A stretch of DNA of 64,000 nucleotides from Vibrio sinensis. GTDB taxonomy: Bacteria; Pseudomonadota; Gammaproteobacteria; Enterobacterales; Vibrionaceae. Below are positions 16,550-25,194 of the stretch, piece by piece (position 1 is the stretch's first letter; each line of letters starts with the position of its first letter). Made by a program: the position numbers and the translations under genes. A model generated the notes under the pieces. It searched no databases. It saw nothing but the letters and a program-made list of their open reading frames with translations, and was not told the origin of the DNA. The stretch lies in the NCBI RefSeq assembly GCF_003605645.1, contig NZ_QVMU01000006.1, positions 124,270-188,269 of the forward strand. The letters are read 5' to 3'.

Positions 16550-16578
16550 ATTATCAGCCATCCCAATGAGCAATGCAA
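16550..16578 (-). promoter_or_regulatory. Promoter of the 4.5S RNA gene
   Basis: On the minus strand TTGCAT (16573-16578) and GATAAT (16550-16555) are 17 bases apart. The expected start near 16543 leaves a leader of about 30 bases before the mature 5' end, in keeping with RNase P processing of pre-4.5S RNA. Confidence 0.65.
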
Positions 16579-16629
16579 GACCATAACTCAATAAAAACCA
16601 TAAAAACGTTCTAAGTGTTTATCAATTAA

Positions 16630-18657
16630 TCAAATTCGGGAAATCGGAACAACATTTTGAAGCGCTTCATGGCGCTCTTCGCCATAACTTTTGTCTCGGC
16701 TGCGTTTATTGCTATACATCGACTGGTCCGCTTCATGTAAAACTTCTTCAAGCGTCATGATTGAATCTCGTGGCCTAGAGACACCTATCGCCAGTGATAC
16801 TCCAAGTCGCACATCACGTTCTTCTGAAACGTATTCGAACTTATTCAAATTCAACAGGGTATAACTCAAATCCACATTGTCGACTTGACCAACAAGAATA
16901 AATTCATCCCCACCGATGCGATACGTCTGCCCTTTCCAGTAACGTGCACTCTGCTTAGCGATTTTTTTCAGAACCTGATCCCCCACATCATGGCCATAGG
17001 TATCATTGATCGGTTTAAAATCATTCACATCTAAATACACAAAAGTCAGGTTTGGGCTCACACCTGAACGGAAACGACGATGCAATGCTCGTCGGTTACT
17101 CAACTTAGTAAGATTGTCGGTGTTTGATTGCTTATTCAAATAAAGGCTGATAACGATTAAAAACAACAATACAAAAGCAAAAGCACCCTGGATCAACTTG
17201 GCTGATCGTTGCTCTGTTTGCAACGTCGCTTTCCAATTCGGTTGAAAATCATAGGTATTAATGATTTTCTCTGTATCTAACATTTTCAGTGCGCGACTAA
17301 ATAGAGGGGCAAGTTGTTTACCTAACTCATTTTTAGTAAAACCAATCGCAATTTCAGAGGTATAAAAGGTGCCGATAAGCGTATCTTGCTCTAACGGTAA
17401 CAACTGATTTGCATCTCTAAGTAGCTTGTTGTAACTAGGACGGTTGATAGCTACATAGTCAATTTCATTATTTAATAATGCATCGATTTGTTGCTGTATA
17501 TTATCGTAGGAATGTAAGGTTTTTTGCGGAAGTAAGCTTCCTAAAAGCTCTTCATAAAAGTCATCTTCCACCACGCCAATACGTTCGACAATCAATTCAG
17601 ATACATTGCTGTAAACATTATTTTTGTACCCCTCGCGTTTAACCATAATGCCAGCAGGAAAATAATACGGATCACTAAAGTAAGCGATGGCTTTTCGATG
17701 TTCAGAAATCGTAAGGGGCGCAATAATATCAATTTCGCCTTTGAAGAAAGAGGAATACATGTGCTCCCATGTCTCATCGGCGTCACTGACTAGAACACAT
17801 TTGAGCAGTAAAATATCGCAAGCTTGAAAGAGAACATCGGCAGCGATACCAGCAACGGTTCCATCTGCGTTATACATAGCATATTGGCTTACGTTCTCTA
17901 TTTTAACTCGTAAGGGAGCATAAAGGTTGGCACCGATCTGCATAGATTGCTGGCGAAGTGCTTGCTGGCGAATATCAAATTGATACTGATTAATTGATTC
18001 ACGCAGTAACTTCTGTACTTCGGCTGAATGTACGTACTTTTCTATCTGTTTTAATATCAGCCGATGCTTTCCTTTAGGTGCCACAATAGAAACGGGTTTA
18101 ATAGAAACCTGGTGGTTAAGTAGTTGAGCATCGAATCCAGCTAATAGCATTGGCTTTAGTTGATTTATAGCATCAACCACACCATCCACTTCCCCATTTT
18201 CTAGTAGCGATTTGGCATGTTCATGCCCGAGGTATTCAACTTGAACTATCTCTGGGTAATTCACCCGAATCAATTCACCATATATCGTGCCTTTTGGGAT
18301 ACCTACACGTGAAATTGACTCAAGGGTCGCATTGGTTCGGCTATAAAGGTAGGTGTATTCAATATTGGTTGGGCTAGAAAAATCGAAATACGCTGCTCGC
18401 TCATCGGTATAAGTGACATTAGCGGCAAAGTCACTTTCCATGTTTTTCACTGAGGTGAGAATCGAATCAAAACTTGGATGATAAACATAATCAACGTTAA
18501 ATTGCAGATGCTCTGCCGCTGCGTCAAATAAAACGCGCGTGACAACGTCATCCGCTTCCATAGCAACCCTGAAAGTCATACTTGAAAATGCCGATGGAAC
18601 CAATAGCACTGAAAATAGACAGCCCCAAAAGAACCGAATAAAACTCAACTTATCCAT
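16630..18657 (-). CDS. Diguanylate cyclase with two periplasmic solute-binding domains
   Basis: A 675-aa inner-membrane protein: signal peptide (residues 1-25), two successive SBP_bac_3-type periplasmic domains (about 28-235 and 250-470; the second has YNADGTVAGIAADVLFQACD), one TM helix (488-508) and a GGDEF domain with an intact motif RIGGDEF (582-586) plus DVNDFKPINDTYGHDVGD. It should make c-di-GMP in response to a periplasmic small molecule, perhaps an amino acid. The RxxD inhibitory I-site is absent (WKGQ at that position), so product inhibition is not expected. Monocistronic. Confidence 0.9.
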   Translation of the reverse strand: MDKLSFIRFFWGCLFSVLLVPSAFSSMTFRVAMEADDVVTRVLFDAAAEHLQFNVDYVYHPSFDSILTSVKNMESDFAANVTYTDERAAYFDFSSPTNIEYTYLYSRTNATLESISRVGIPKGTIYGELIRVNYPEIVQVEYLGHEHAKSLLENGEVDGVVDAINQLKPMLLAGFDAQLLNHQVSIKPVSIVAPKGKHRLILKQIEKYVHSAEVQKLLRESINQYQFDIRQQALRQQSMQIGANLYAPLRVKIENVSQYAMYNADGTVAGIAADVLFQACDILLLKCVLVSDADETWEHMYSSFFKGEIDIIAPLTISEHRKAIAYFSDPYYFPAGIMVKREGYKNNVYSNVSELIVERIGVVEDDFYEELLGSLLPQKTLHSYDNIQQQIDALLNNEIDYVAINRPSYNKLLRDANQLLPLEQDTLIGTFYTSEIAIGFTKNELGKQLAPLFSRALKMLDTEKIINTYDFQPNWKATLQTEQRSAKLIQGAFAFVLLFLIVISLYLNKQSNTDNLTKLSNRRALHRRFRSGVSPNLTFVYLDVNDFKPINDTYGHDVGDQVLKKIAKQSARYWKGQTYRIGGDEFILVGQVDNVDLSYTLLNLNKFEYVSEERDVRLGVSLAIGVSRPRDSIMTLEEVLHEADQSMYSNKRSRDKSYGEERHEALQNVVPISRI

Positions 18658-18891
18658 AACTACTTTAATGTGTTTCCATACATATGAACGAACAAGACTC
18701 CTCTAAAAAATGAATGTAACTCGAACTATCTCTTTTTAATCAATATTATTTATTAATATATCTCTGATTAAATGTATCAGCGCTTACAACATTGACAGTG
18801 TATATGCGTTATGTTGTACAAGCATTGTGCGATTTTGACATAGCTAAACAATGAATCCAATGATACGAATTCATCTTAAGCAACAAATTAG

Positions 18892-19632
18892 CTAAATTTC
18901 TTCATTATTTTCTACACTTCTCAAAATGTAATCAGTCATCCACGCGGTTCCAAGTAAACACAACCAGACGACAAAAACCGGCTTAGGCAATTCAGCGTTT
19001 GGGGCTAATACCAAAGCCGTAAATCCGACTGTTGGTATTGTCCAGCATAAGAGTTTCCCCCAGCGGAACGTTTTCAATTTTACGAGATTTTCCATCGTCG
19101 CCATGATACCGATAACGCACAAGGAAAACAGTGCTGCATGAATCAAACCAGCAATCCAAAATGGTAATAGCAATACTAACGCCCACCAACCATGTTTCTT
19201 TGTAGGCTTCCATTGCCTTAGTGCCCACCACCCCATAATGATCGATAGTGCCTGAATCAATGTTGTAAATCCGGTTCCACCAAGTTTCTCTCCCGATTGG
19301 GTCACCATGATTCCCACCAGCAAAGTGATCACAATAAGTGTGGTGGTTGCTATTACCCCGATACTACTGCGACGAGAAAATACCACCATTAACAATGGGA
19401 ATAGAATCCACAATCCGACGGATAGTGATATGGGTTGATGAGGTAAGGTTAAGCCGTAAACCGTCACTGAACCCAGCAGCATTAATGCTGATACGCCCCA
19501 GTTAGGAATAAGCCACAAAACAGGAATAATTAAAGCCAGTATAGGGAGATCTCCCTCACTGACACTGATGACGCGAGCACAAACTGCCGCTAATAGTGTT
19601 GTCACAAAGAACTGAAAAGTTGAAAATAGCAT
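18892..19632 (-). CDS. Multi-pass inner-membrane protein, unknown function
   Basis: A 246-aa protein with about eight hydrophobic segments and short loops; the only notable hydrophilic part is RQWKPTKKHG near the middle. AAGGAG precedes the ATG. I do not recognise a transporter motif. It is divergent from the alkyltransferase-like gene 46 bases away, so the two share a promoter region. Confidence 0.7.
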   Translation of the reverse strand: MLFSTFQFFVTTLLAAVCARVISVSEGDLPILALIIPVLWLIPNWGVSALMLLGSVTVYGLTLPHQPISLSVGLWILFPLLMVVFSRRSSIGVIATTTLIVITLLVGIMVTQSGEKLGGTGFTTLIQALSIIMGWWALRQWKPTKKHGWWALVLLLPFWIAGLIHAALFSLCVIGIMATMENLVKLKTFRWGKLLCWTIPTVGFTALVLAPNAELPKPVFVVWLCLLGTAWMTDYILRSVENNEEI

Positions 19633-19678
19633 AACCTCTCCTTATCCCTTCCGTGGAAAAAATCGAGACAGCTTTATT

Positions 19679-19981
19679 ATGGACCAGTTTTTAATGCAAA
19701 TCTTTGCGGTAATTCACCAAATTCCAGTTGGGAAAGTCGCAACTTATGGACAAATAGCTCAACTTGCAGGTTTTCCAGGGTATGCACGTCATGTGGGGAA
19801 AGCATTAGGAAACTTACCGGAGGGTAGTAAATTACCATGGTTTCGCGTCATTAATAGCCAAGGAAAAATATCGCTCAAAGGGCGTAATTTAGAAAGGCAG
19901 CGTCAGCATTTACTTAATGAGGGAGTGGAAGTGTCTGAGATAGGGAAAGTTCGTTTAAAGCTTTATTTGTGGCAACCATAA
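19679..19981 (+). CDS. ybaZ: Alkyltransferase-like protein (MGMT family, no catalytic Cys)
   Basis: A 100-aa protein matching the DNA-binding domain of O6-alkylguanine-DNA alkyltransferases: QIPVGKVATYGQIAQLAG, GYARHVGKALGNLP and the active-site strand LPWFRVINSQGKIS. The catalytic PCHRV is PWFRV here, with Trp54 replacing Cys, the mark of ATL proteins, which bind alkylated guanine and hand it to nucleotide excision repair. ybaY and tesB follow as in E. coli. Confidence 0.9.
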   Translation: MDQFLMQIFAVIHQIPVGKVATYGQIAQLAGFPGYARHVGKALGNLPEGSKLPWFRVINSQGKISLKGRNLERQRQHLLNEGVEVSEIGKVRLKLYLWQP

Positions 19982-20002
19982 GGTTGCCACACTGAGTACG
20001 AC

Positions 20003-20434
20003 TTAACGTACACCCACCATCATCAAGTTCAATGAACTCGTTTGCATTGGGTCAGTAATTACTGCGTTCATTGTGTCTGTCACAAAACGTAATTTACCGT
20101 CAACTTCGATACGAGCACTTACGCTATATCTGTGGTTTGCTTGAATTTCTGCGCTATTGTAAGAAAGTGAGAAATCAAATGGAACCTGAGCGCCATCGCT
20201 TTCAAACTGTTGCTTAGCAAGCACTTTAGCTGGTGCATCAGCGAGTGATACATCCTGTAGTGTCACTGTAATAACGGCGTTTGATGGAAGAGCAATACGC
20301 TCACGATACGCTAACGTACCCTCAATAGTTTTCATTGTCGGTGCGGTTGTTTGCATATCACTCACTGTTGATTGGCAGCCCATTAATGTCATTCCAAACA
20401 GCATAGACGCTGCTAGCATTAGTGCACGTTTCAT
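20003..20434 (-). CDS. ybaY: YbaY-family lipoprotein
   Basis: A 143-aa protein beginning MKRALMLAASMLFGMTLMGC: a lipoprotein signal whose lipobox (TLMGC) ends at Cys20. The mature part is a beta-sandwich typical of YbaY (GTLAYRERIALPSNAVITVT, then DVSLADAPAKVLA). The start at 20434 is taken because the signal peptide begins there; 20446 is also possible. It lies between ybaZ and tesB as in E. coli. The precise role is unknown. Confidence 0.85.
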   Translation of the reverse strand: MKRALMLAASMLFGMTLMGCQSTVSDMQTTAPTMKTIEGTLAYRERIALPSNAVITVTLQDVSLADAPAKVLAKQQFESDGAQVPFDFSLSYNSAEIQANHRYSVSARIEVDGKLRFVTDTMNAVITDPMQTSSLNLMMVGVR

Positions 20435-20536
20435 AAAGTCTCTCACTGATAAAAGTTATCGCTGATTATAGTAACCGAATTGCATGTTGTCACAACAAAA
20501 CGATTGTGTTGACAAAGATTTAACTGTGTCAATTCA

Positions 20537-20561
20537 AGGTATACTATTAAATGATATACCT
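20537..20561. repeat. Short inverted repeat of the Vibrio TATACC type
   Basis: AGGTATA (20537-20543) and TATACCT (20555-20561) form an inverted repeat; the right arm continues TAAGTGACCTCGAG as in the ERIC-like elements elsewhere in the window. It is probably a remnant of one. Confidence 0.5.
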
Positions 20562-20626
20562 AAGTGACCTCGAGTTTCTTGAGGAACAGCGTAAAATAAA
20601 ATAATACAAGAACAATGGAATCCACG

Positions 20627-21487
20627 ATGAGTAAACCGTTAGACGAACTATTAAGCCTGCTGAAACTAGAAAAACTCGAACAGGGATTATTTCGCGGCCA
20701 AAGTGAAAACCTCGGTCTACCACAAGTGTATGGTGGACAAGTCATTGGCCAAGCCCTTTCTGCAGCCCGTTATACGGTAGAACCCGATAGAACGGTACAT
20801 TCATTCCATAGCTACTTTCTTTACCCTGGCGATCCTGAAAAACCGATCATTTACGATGTAGAGAATCTACGTGATGGTCGAAGTTTTAGTACTCGTCGCG
20901 TAAAAGCAATTCAAAATGGTCGCCCTATTTTCTACCTGACGGCTTCCTATCATGGTGATGAGCCAGGTTTTGAACATCAAAATACTATGCCCGATATTCC
21001 TGGCCCTGAAAACTTCGCATCGGAGTCAGAGCTAGCAGCCAGTATTGCTGATCATTTACCAGAAAAATTAAAACGTATCTTCTGCGGTGAAAAACCGATT
21101 GAAATGCGACCAGTGACCGTGGTTAATCCTCTCAAACCGAGTAAAGTTGAACCAAAGCAATATTTATGGATGAAAGCGAATGGCGATGTGCCTGACGATC
21201 AACTCATTCATCAATACCTACTTGCTTATGCGTCTGATTGGGGCTTTTTAGTCACTGCATTACATCCGCATGGTATTTCTTTAATGACACCGAAACTTCA
21301 AGTCGCCACGATTGACCATTCGATTTGGTTCCACCGCCCATTTAAAATGGATGAATGGCTGCTGTATGTGATTGAAAGCCCAACGGCAAGTAACACTCGC
21401 GGTTTAGTCCGTGGGCAAATCTATAACCGCCAAGGTGATTTGGTCGCAACGGCAGTACAAGAAGGGGTAATGCGTTTTACTCAGTAA
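20627..21487 (+). CDS. tesB: Acyl-CoA thioesterase II
   Basis: A 286-aa double hot-dog thioesterase, the same length as E. coli TesB. The first half carries [16 protein letters not shown] and [11 protein letters not shown], the second half ASDWGFL and [22 protein letters not shown]. It hydrolyses acyl-CoA to free acid and CoA in the cytoplasm. GGAA lies 8 bases before the ATG at 20627, preferred over the ATG at 20615. Followed by inverted repeats and a terminator. Confidence 0.95.
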   Translation: MSKPLDELLSLLKLEKLEQGLFRGQSENLGLPQVYGGQVIGQALSAARYTVEPDRTVHSFHSYFLYPGDPEKPIIYDVENLRDGRSFSTRRVKAIQNGRPIFYLTASYHGDEPGFEHQNTMPDIPGPENFASESELAASIADHLPEKLKRIFCGEKPIEMRPVTVVNPLKPSKVEPKQYLWMKANGDVPDDQLIHQYLLAYASDWGFLVTALHPHGISLMTPKLQVATIDHSIWFHRPFKMDEWLLYVIESPTASNTRGLVRGQIYNRQGDLVATAVQEGVMRFTQ

Positions 21488-21848
21488 GTTAACTGAGACA
21501 TTACCAATAAGAAATGCTAAAGCTAACTTGAGTCGCGATATAACCGCGCATCTATCTAACCGACTGACTGCCTATCAGTACAGTTAGGGAGTTATATCGC
21601 CAATAATCCATAGAGGTTGCATGATGGCAACCTCTACTTATTCTAAAAGAAATCACACAGACTTATCTAATACAAAAACCATCTCCACCTGTCGATTAAT
21701 CTAAATTAATTCTACAAATTCAACTTCACATGGAAAACTTTTCTCCTTTAATGGCAATTTAGAGATAATTTAGCAAAGGATTTCTCCCTATTTATCGGTA
21801 AATTATTAGTTAAACACGAAGCTCAAAAACTAATGATGGAGAGGCGCT
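21488..21848. other. Gene-free region with a long-range inverted repeat
   Basis: GCGATATAAC (21535-21544) and GTTATATCGC (21591-21600) are perfectly complementary and frame 46 bases. The tesB terminator follows at 21611-21636. The rest, up to 21848, is AT-rich and presumably holds the promoter of the next gene. No ORF is seen. Confidence 0.5.
21611..21636 (+). terminator. Terminator after tesB
   Basis: TAGAGGTTGC pairs perfectly with GCAACCTCTA around a 6-base loop; the tail is CTTATTCT. Confidence 0.65.
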
Positions 21849-22928
21849 ATGAGTACTGACCACGATTGGATTAATAACGCAATTCGAAAAATTGAAGCCG
21901 ATTATCAACGATCTGCCGATACCCACTTGATCAAGTTAGATCTTCTTTGTATTGATGGGATTGATATCTACTTAAAAGATGAAAGCACCCATCCAACCGG
22001 ATCATTAAAGCATCGCCTTGCTCGCTCCCTTTTCTTATACGCCATCTGTAATGGTTGGGTTGGACCTGAAACGACTATCATTGAATCTTCCTCCGGCAGC
22101 ACCGCAGTATCGGAAGCTTATTTCGCTCGCTTACTTGGCTTACCGTTTATCGCCGTTATGCCAAAATCTACAGCGCAGAAAAAAATAAAGATGATTGAAT
22201 TCTATGGTGGCAAACCACACCTTGTTGAGCGTACTGACCAAATTTATGCTGAATCTCGCCGCTTAGCGACTGAACTCAACGGCCACTATATGGATCAGTT
22301 TACTTACGCTGAACGTGCAACAGACTGGCGCGGCAATAACAATATCGCCAACTCTATTTTTAGCCAAATGACCCATGAAAATCATCCGATTCCAACTTGG
22401 GTGGTGATGAGTGCTGGTACTGGCGGAACCTCTGCAACCATTGGTCGTTTTATTCGCTATCAAAAGCACTCAACAAAACTGTGCGTCGTGGATCCAGAAT
22501 GCTCGGTATTCCATGATTATTTCAAAAGTGGCAATACCCAGTTAACTCGTGATGCAGGTAGCCGAATAGAAGGGATTGGTCGACCTCGCGTTGAGCCAAG
22601 TTTCATTCCCGGGGTGATTGATGAAATGCGTACCATTGATGATGCGGCTTCAGTCGCAACGGCCCATTGGCTAGAAAGTATTCTTGGTCGTAAAGTGGGA
22701 GCGTCTACTGGTACAAACCTATTTGGTGCATTGCAATTAGCAAGTGAAATGAAACAACGTGGTGAAGTTGGCTCGATTGTGACATTACTGTGTGACAATG
22801 GCGATCGCTACCTAGACACTTACTACAACCCAGAGTGGGTGAATACGAATATTGGCGATTTACAACCATTTTTAAGCCAGTTAGAAACCTTTCATACCAC
22901 GGGTGTTCTGACCACAAATCTGAGCTAG
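21849..22928 (+). CDS. PLP-dependent cysteine synthase/desulfhydrase-family protein
   Basis: A 359-aa fold-type II PLP enzyme. The Schiff-base lysine is K54 in [11 protein letters not shown], the substrate loop is [15 protein letters not shown], the phosphate loop is [12 protein letters not shown], and the C-terminal cofactor contact is [14 protein letters not shown]. The family includes cysteine synthases and L-cysteine desulfhydrases (Cds1-like). The sequence does not settle which reaction it performs. It is monocistronic, with a strong hairpin behind it. Confidence 0.82.
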   Translation: MSTDHDWINNAIRKIEADYQRSADTHLIKLDLLCIDGIDIYLKDESTHPTGSLKHRLARSLFLYAICNGWVGPETTIIESSSGSTAVSEAYFARLLGLPFIAVMPKSTAQKKIKMIEFYGGKPHLVERTDQIYAESRRLATELNGHYMDQFTYAERATDWRGNNNIANSIFSQMTHENHPIPTWVVMSAGTGGTSATIGRFIRYQKHSTKLCVVDPECSVFHDYFKSGNTQLTRDAGSRIEGIGRPRVEPSFIPGVIDEMRTIDDAASVATAHWLESILGRKVGASTGTNLFGALQLASEMKQRGEVGSIVTLLCDNGDRYLDTYYNPEWVNTNIGDLQPFLSQLETFHTTGVLTTNLS

Positions 22929-22964
22929 TGCCCATCTATCTCTGAATCTAATCGAAACAACAAA

Positions 22965-22988
22965 AAGAAGCCACGGATGTGGCTTCTT
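22965..22988. terminator. Bidirectional terminator
   Basis: AAGAAGCCAC and GTGGCTTCTT form a perfect 10-bp stem with loop GGAT. It lies between two convergent genes; the T-run is on the minus strand. Confidence 0.75.
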
Positions 22989-23031
22989 ATGTATTCGTAA
23001 TTAACAACAAGCTAATTAATTACGGAGATAG

Positions 23032-23352
23032 TTATTTGCTATTTTTACGAGCTTCAAACGCAGCCAATTGCTCAGGTGTTGCTTCAGGCTGATGGTTTTG
23101 CTTCCACTCATCATAAGTCATACCATAAACACGTTCACGTGCATCATCAATTTCCAATGCTAGGCCTTGGTTTTCTGCCTCTGCTTTATACCATTTGCTA
23201 AAACAGTTGCGGCAAAAGCCTGCTTGAATCATTAAATCAATGTTTTGAACATCTTTGTTTTCATCAAGATGAGCCAATAAACGACGAAATACCGCCGCAT
23301 CAAGTTTGTCTTGTTGTTCTTGAGGTAGGTTCTTATATTTAAATTCAGCCAC
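23032..23352 (-). CDS. DUF1244-family protein
   Basis: A 106-aa cytoplasmic protein. FRRLLAHLDENKDVQNIDLM, AGFCRNCFSKWY and RVYGMTYDEWKQ match the DUF1244 family of alpha-helical proteins with a conserved CxxC pair. The function is not established. It is followed by a bidirectional terminator and is not obviously in an operon with the Tim44-like gene, from which a terminator separates it. Confidence 0.85.
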   Translation of the reverse strand: MAEFKYKNLPQEQQDKLDAAVFRRLLAHLDENKDVQNIDLMIQAGFCRNCFSKWYKAEAENQGLALEIDDARERVYGMTYDEWKQNHQPEATPEQLAAFEARKNSK

Positions 23353-23443
23353 TTTACTTTCCTTTTATTATTTCGTTTTCCAAAATCACTGAGAGCGAAG
23401 AAAGACAAATTCAGTATGCACCAACATCATGAAATCTCAATAC

Positions 23444-23476
23444 AAAAACGCCCAAGCTTTCGCTTAGGCGTTTTTT
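23444..23476. terminator. Bidirectional terminator after the Tim44-like gene
   Basis: A5 leads into ACGCC, the stem closes with GGCGT and T6 follows; inner bases CAAGC/GCTT extend it. It lies just beyond the stop of the Tim44-like gene on the minus strand. Confidence 0.75.
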
Positions 23477-23501
23477 ATTTAATTATGCAAACCGTGTTGG
23501 T

Positions 23502-24383
23502 TTAACCTTGGATACCAACGATTAGCCAAGGTGCATTTGGTACTGTGAGGTCACGCTCTAGGTGCCAAATATCTTCAATGTTTTCTTCAACACCTTCCGC
23601 AGAATCACGGTAACGGCCACTAAATTGTAGGCTCAATTGTGCTTTGCTTGCATCGTGATCAGCACGAACAATCTCAGCATCAACGTACATTACGTCTGTA
23701 TGTTGATCGCCATCTAGCTTCGCACGTTCAGCTTTCAAGTCTTCAAACAAGCTTGGTGAAACGTATTCTTCAATCGTTTCTAGCTGGTTGTGGTTCCAAG
23801 CTCCTTGTAGTACACGGTAGTGTTCACGTGAACCGTTCAAGAATGCCGCTTGGTCAAAGCCCGGTGGATAATTGTGTGGAATATCCGTTTGGGCACCAAA
23901 GCCACCCTGCATGTTATTTGAACCACTTGATGCTTGCGTTTCAAAGTTTTGAACATTTGGTTTTTCAAACTTAGGCGCAGAACCACCAAAAGCCGGCTGC
24001 TGGCGATTCTGATTCATACTGCTTTGCTTCGACGCGAGCACCCCTCTGATTAATTTAAAGAGTACAAACGCCACTAGGCCGATGATTAGGATATCCATAA
24101 ACTGGATACCATCAAATGCACCACCGAAGAATGCAGCAAGTAAACCACCTGCTAGCAAGCCACCTAAAATACCGCCCATTAGGCCTTTTTTAGAGCTACT
24201 TGCTTTATTCGTTGCTTGATCTTTACCAATCGTATTGGTGTTCTGTTGTTGCTGTTTCGGTGCAGGTGCAGTCTTAAAGCTCTTGCCAAAAGATTTACCG
24301 CCACCAAATTTCTTTGCTTCAGCTATCGGAGTGATCGCTACCGATACCATCAACAAGGCAACAAGGGAAAACAGTCGTTTCAT
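23502..24383 (-). CDS. Tim44-like domain membrane protein
   Basis: A 293-aa protein with a signal peptide (cleavage after AEA, residue 23), a low-complexity Gly/Lys/Gln region, a glycine-rich hydrophobic segment (GGILGGLLAGGLLAAFFGG), a second TM helix (ILIIGLVAFVLFKLI) and a C-terminal Tim44/MBA1 domain of about 120 residues (LNGSREHYRVLQGAWNHNQL, then YRDSAEGVEENIEDIWHLER). In mitochondria Tim44 tethers Hsp70 to the translocon; the role of bacterial homologues is unclear. Confidence 0.85.
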   Translation of the reverse strand: MKRLFSLVALLMVSVAITPIAEAKKFGGGKSFGKSFKTAPAPKQQQQNTNTIGKDQATNKASSSKKGLMGGILGGLLAGGLLAAFFGGAFDGIQFMDILIIGLVAFVLFKLIRGVLASKQSSMNQNRQQPAFGGSAPKFEKPNVQNFETQASSGSNNMQGGFGAQTDIPHNYPPGFDQAAFLNGSREHYRVLQGAWNHNQLETIEEYVSPSLFEDLKAERAKLDGDQHTDVMYVDAEIVRADHDASKAQLSLQFSGRYRDSAEGVEENIEDIWHLERDLTVPNAPWLIVGIQG

Positions 24384-24506
24384 ATTGTTCCTTAGAATTC
24401 ATTCTTATAGAGTTATTACTGACATATTAGCGGTAGCAACTATAGAATGAAACCTTCTACAACGGAATACATGTATCAGAATATTGCAAATTAACATTCA
24501 AGTTAG

Positions 24507-24551
24507 TTGACGTTGATATGGCAGCCTCATTAATATATTGAACATTGTTCA
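24507..24551 (+). promoter_or_regulatory. Candidate promoter and palindromic operator of the TetR gene
   Basis: TTGACG (24507-24512) and TAATAT (24531-24536) are 18 bases apart. The palindrome TGAACATTGTTCA (24539-24551) covers the expected start, so self-repression by the TetR protein is likely. A second TATAAT at 24573-24578 lies only 8 bases before the ATG. Confidence 0.5.
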
Positions 24552-24586
24552 TTTTAATCCATTCATGGCTTTTATAATTTACCCTC

Positions 24587-25177
24587 ATGGCACGTAGAAA
24601 CGATCACACACGGGAAGAATTGGTGGCACTTACCCTTAACACGGTAAAAGAGTTCCTGAGTAAAAATTCTCATCACGAACTGAGTTTACGCAAGGTCGCT
24701 AACATGATCGGTTATGTACCGAGCACTCTGGTTAATGTTTTTGGCAACTATAATCTACTGCTACTTCATACCGTTGCCCAAACTCTTGATGAACTTGCCC
24801 ACGATGCCAAAGCAGTCGTCAACGATAGCCAAGATCCAAAAACCGCGTTATATGAACTCGCCTATTGCTATCATGATTTTGCAAAACGTTACCCCCATCG
24901 TTGGCAACTTATTTTTGCTCACAACATGAATGGTGAAACGCTACCTGAATGGCAAGCTGCTCGAATTGATGGCATGACAGGAATGTTAGAGAGCTTATTG
25001 ATTCAACTCGCCCCTCATCATTCTCAGGCTGAAGTATTGAAAGCAAGTCGCGTATTATGGGCTGGTGTGCACGGTATTACTCTACTCAGCGTCGATGACA
25101 AATTCTTCACTGATGAACCGATCGATGGTAAAGAACTCATTGAAAATCTATTGACCAATTATCTTACTAATTGGTAA
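24587..25177 (+). CDS. TetR-family transcriptional regulator
   Basis: A 196-aa protein. The N-terminal helix-turn-helix covers about residues 8-55 (LSLRKVANMIGYVPSTLVNVFGNYNLLL); the all-helical C-terminal domain has a WHG-type end (VLWAGVHGITLLSVDDKFF). No convincing Shine-Dalgarno precedes the ATG. It is followed after 17 bases by the MFS-acyltransferase gene, so it probably regulates that lipid-related operon. The ligand is unknown. Confidence 0.88.
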   Translation: MARRNDHTREELVALTLNTVKEFLSKNSHHELSLRKVANMIGYVPSTLVNVFGNYNLLLLHTVAQTLDELAHDAKAVVNDSQDPKTALYELAYCYHDFAKRYPHRWQLIFAHNMNGETLPEWQAARIDGMTGMLESLLIQLAPHHSQAEVLKASRVLWAGVHGITLLSVDDKFFTDEPIDGKELIENLLTNYLTNW

Positions 25178-25194
25178 CGCATAAAGGACATGCA

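Noticed and set aside
16374..16594. Two overlapping small frames on the plus strand
   Set aside because: They read the antisense of the 4.5S RNA gene, whose conserved apical loop explains the sequence.
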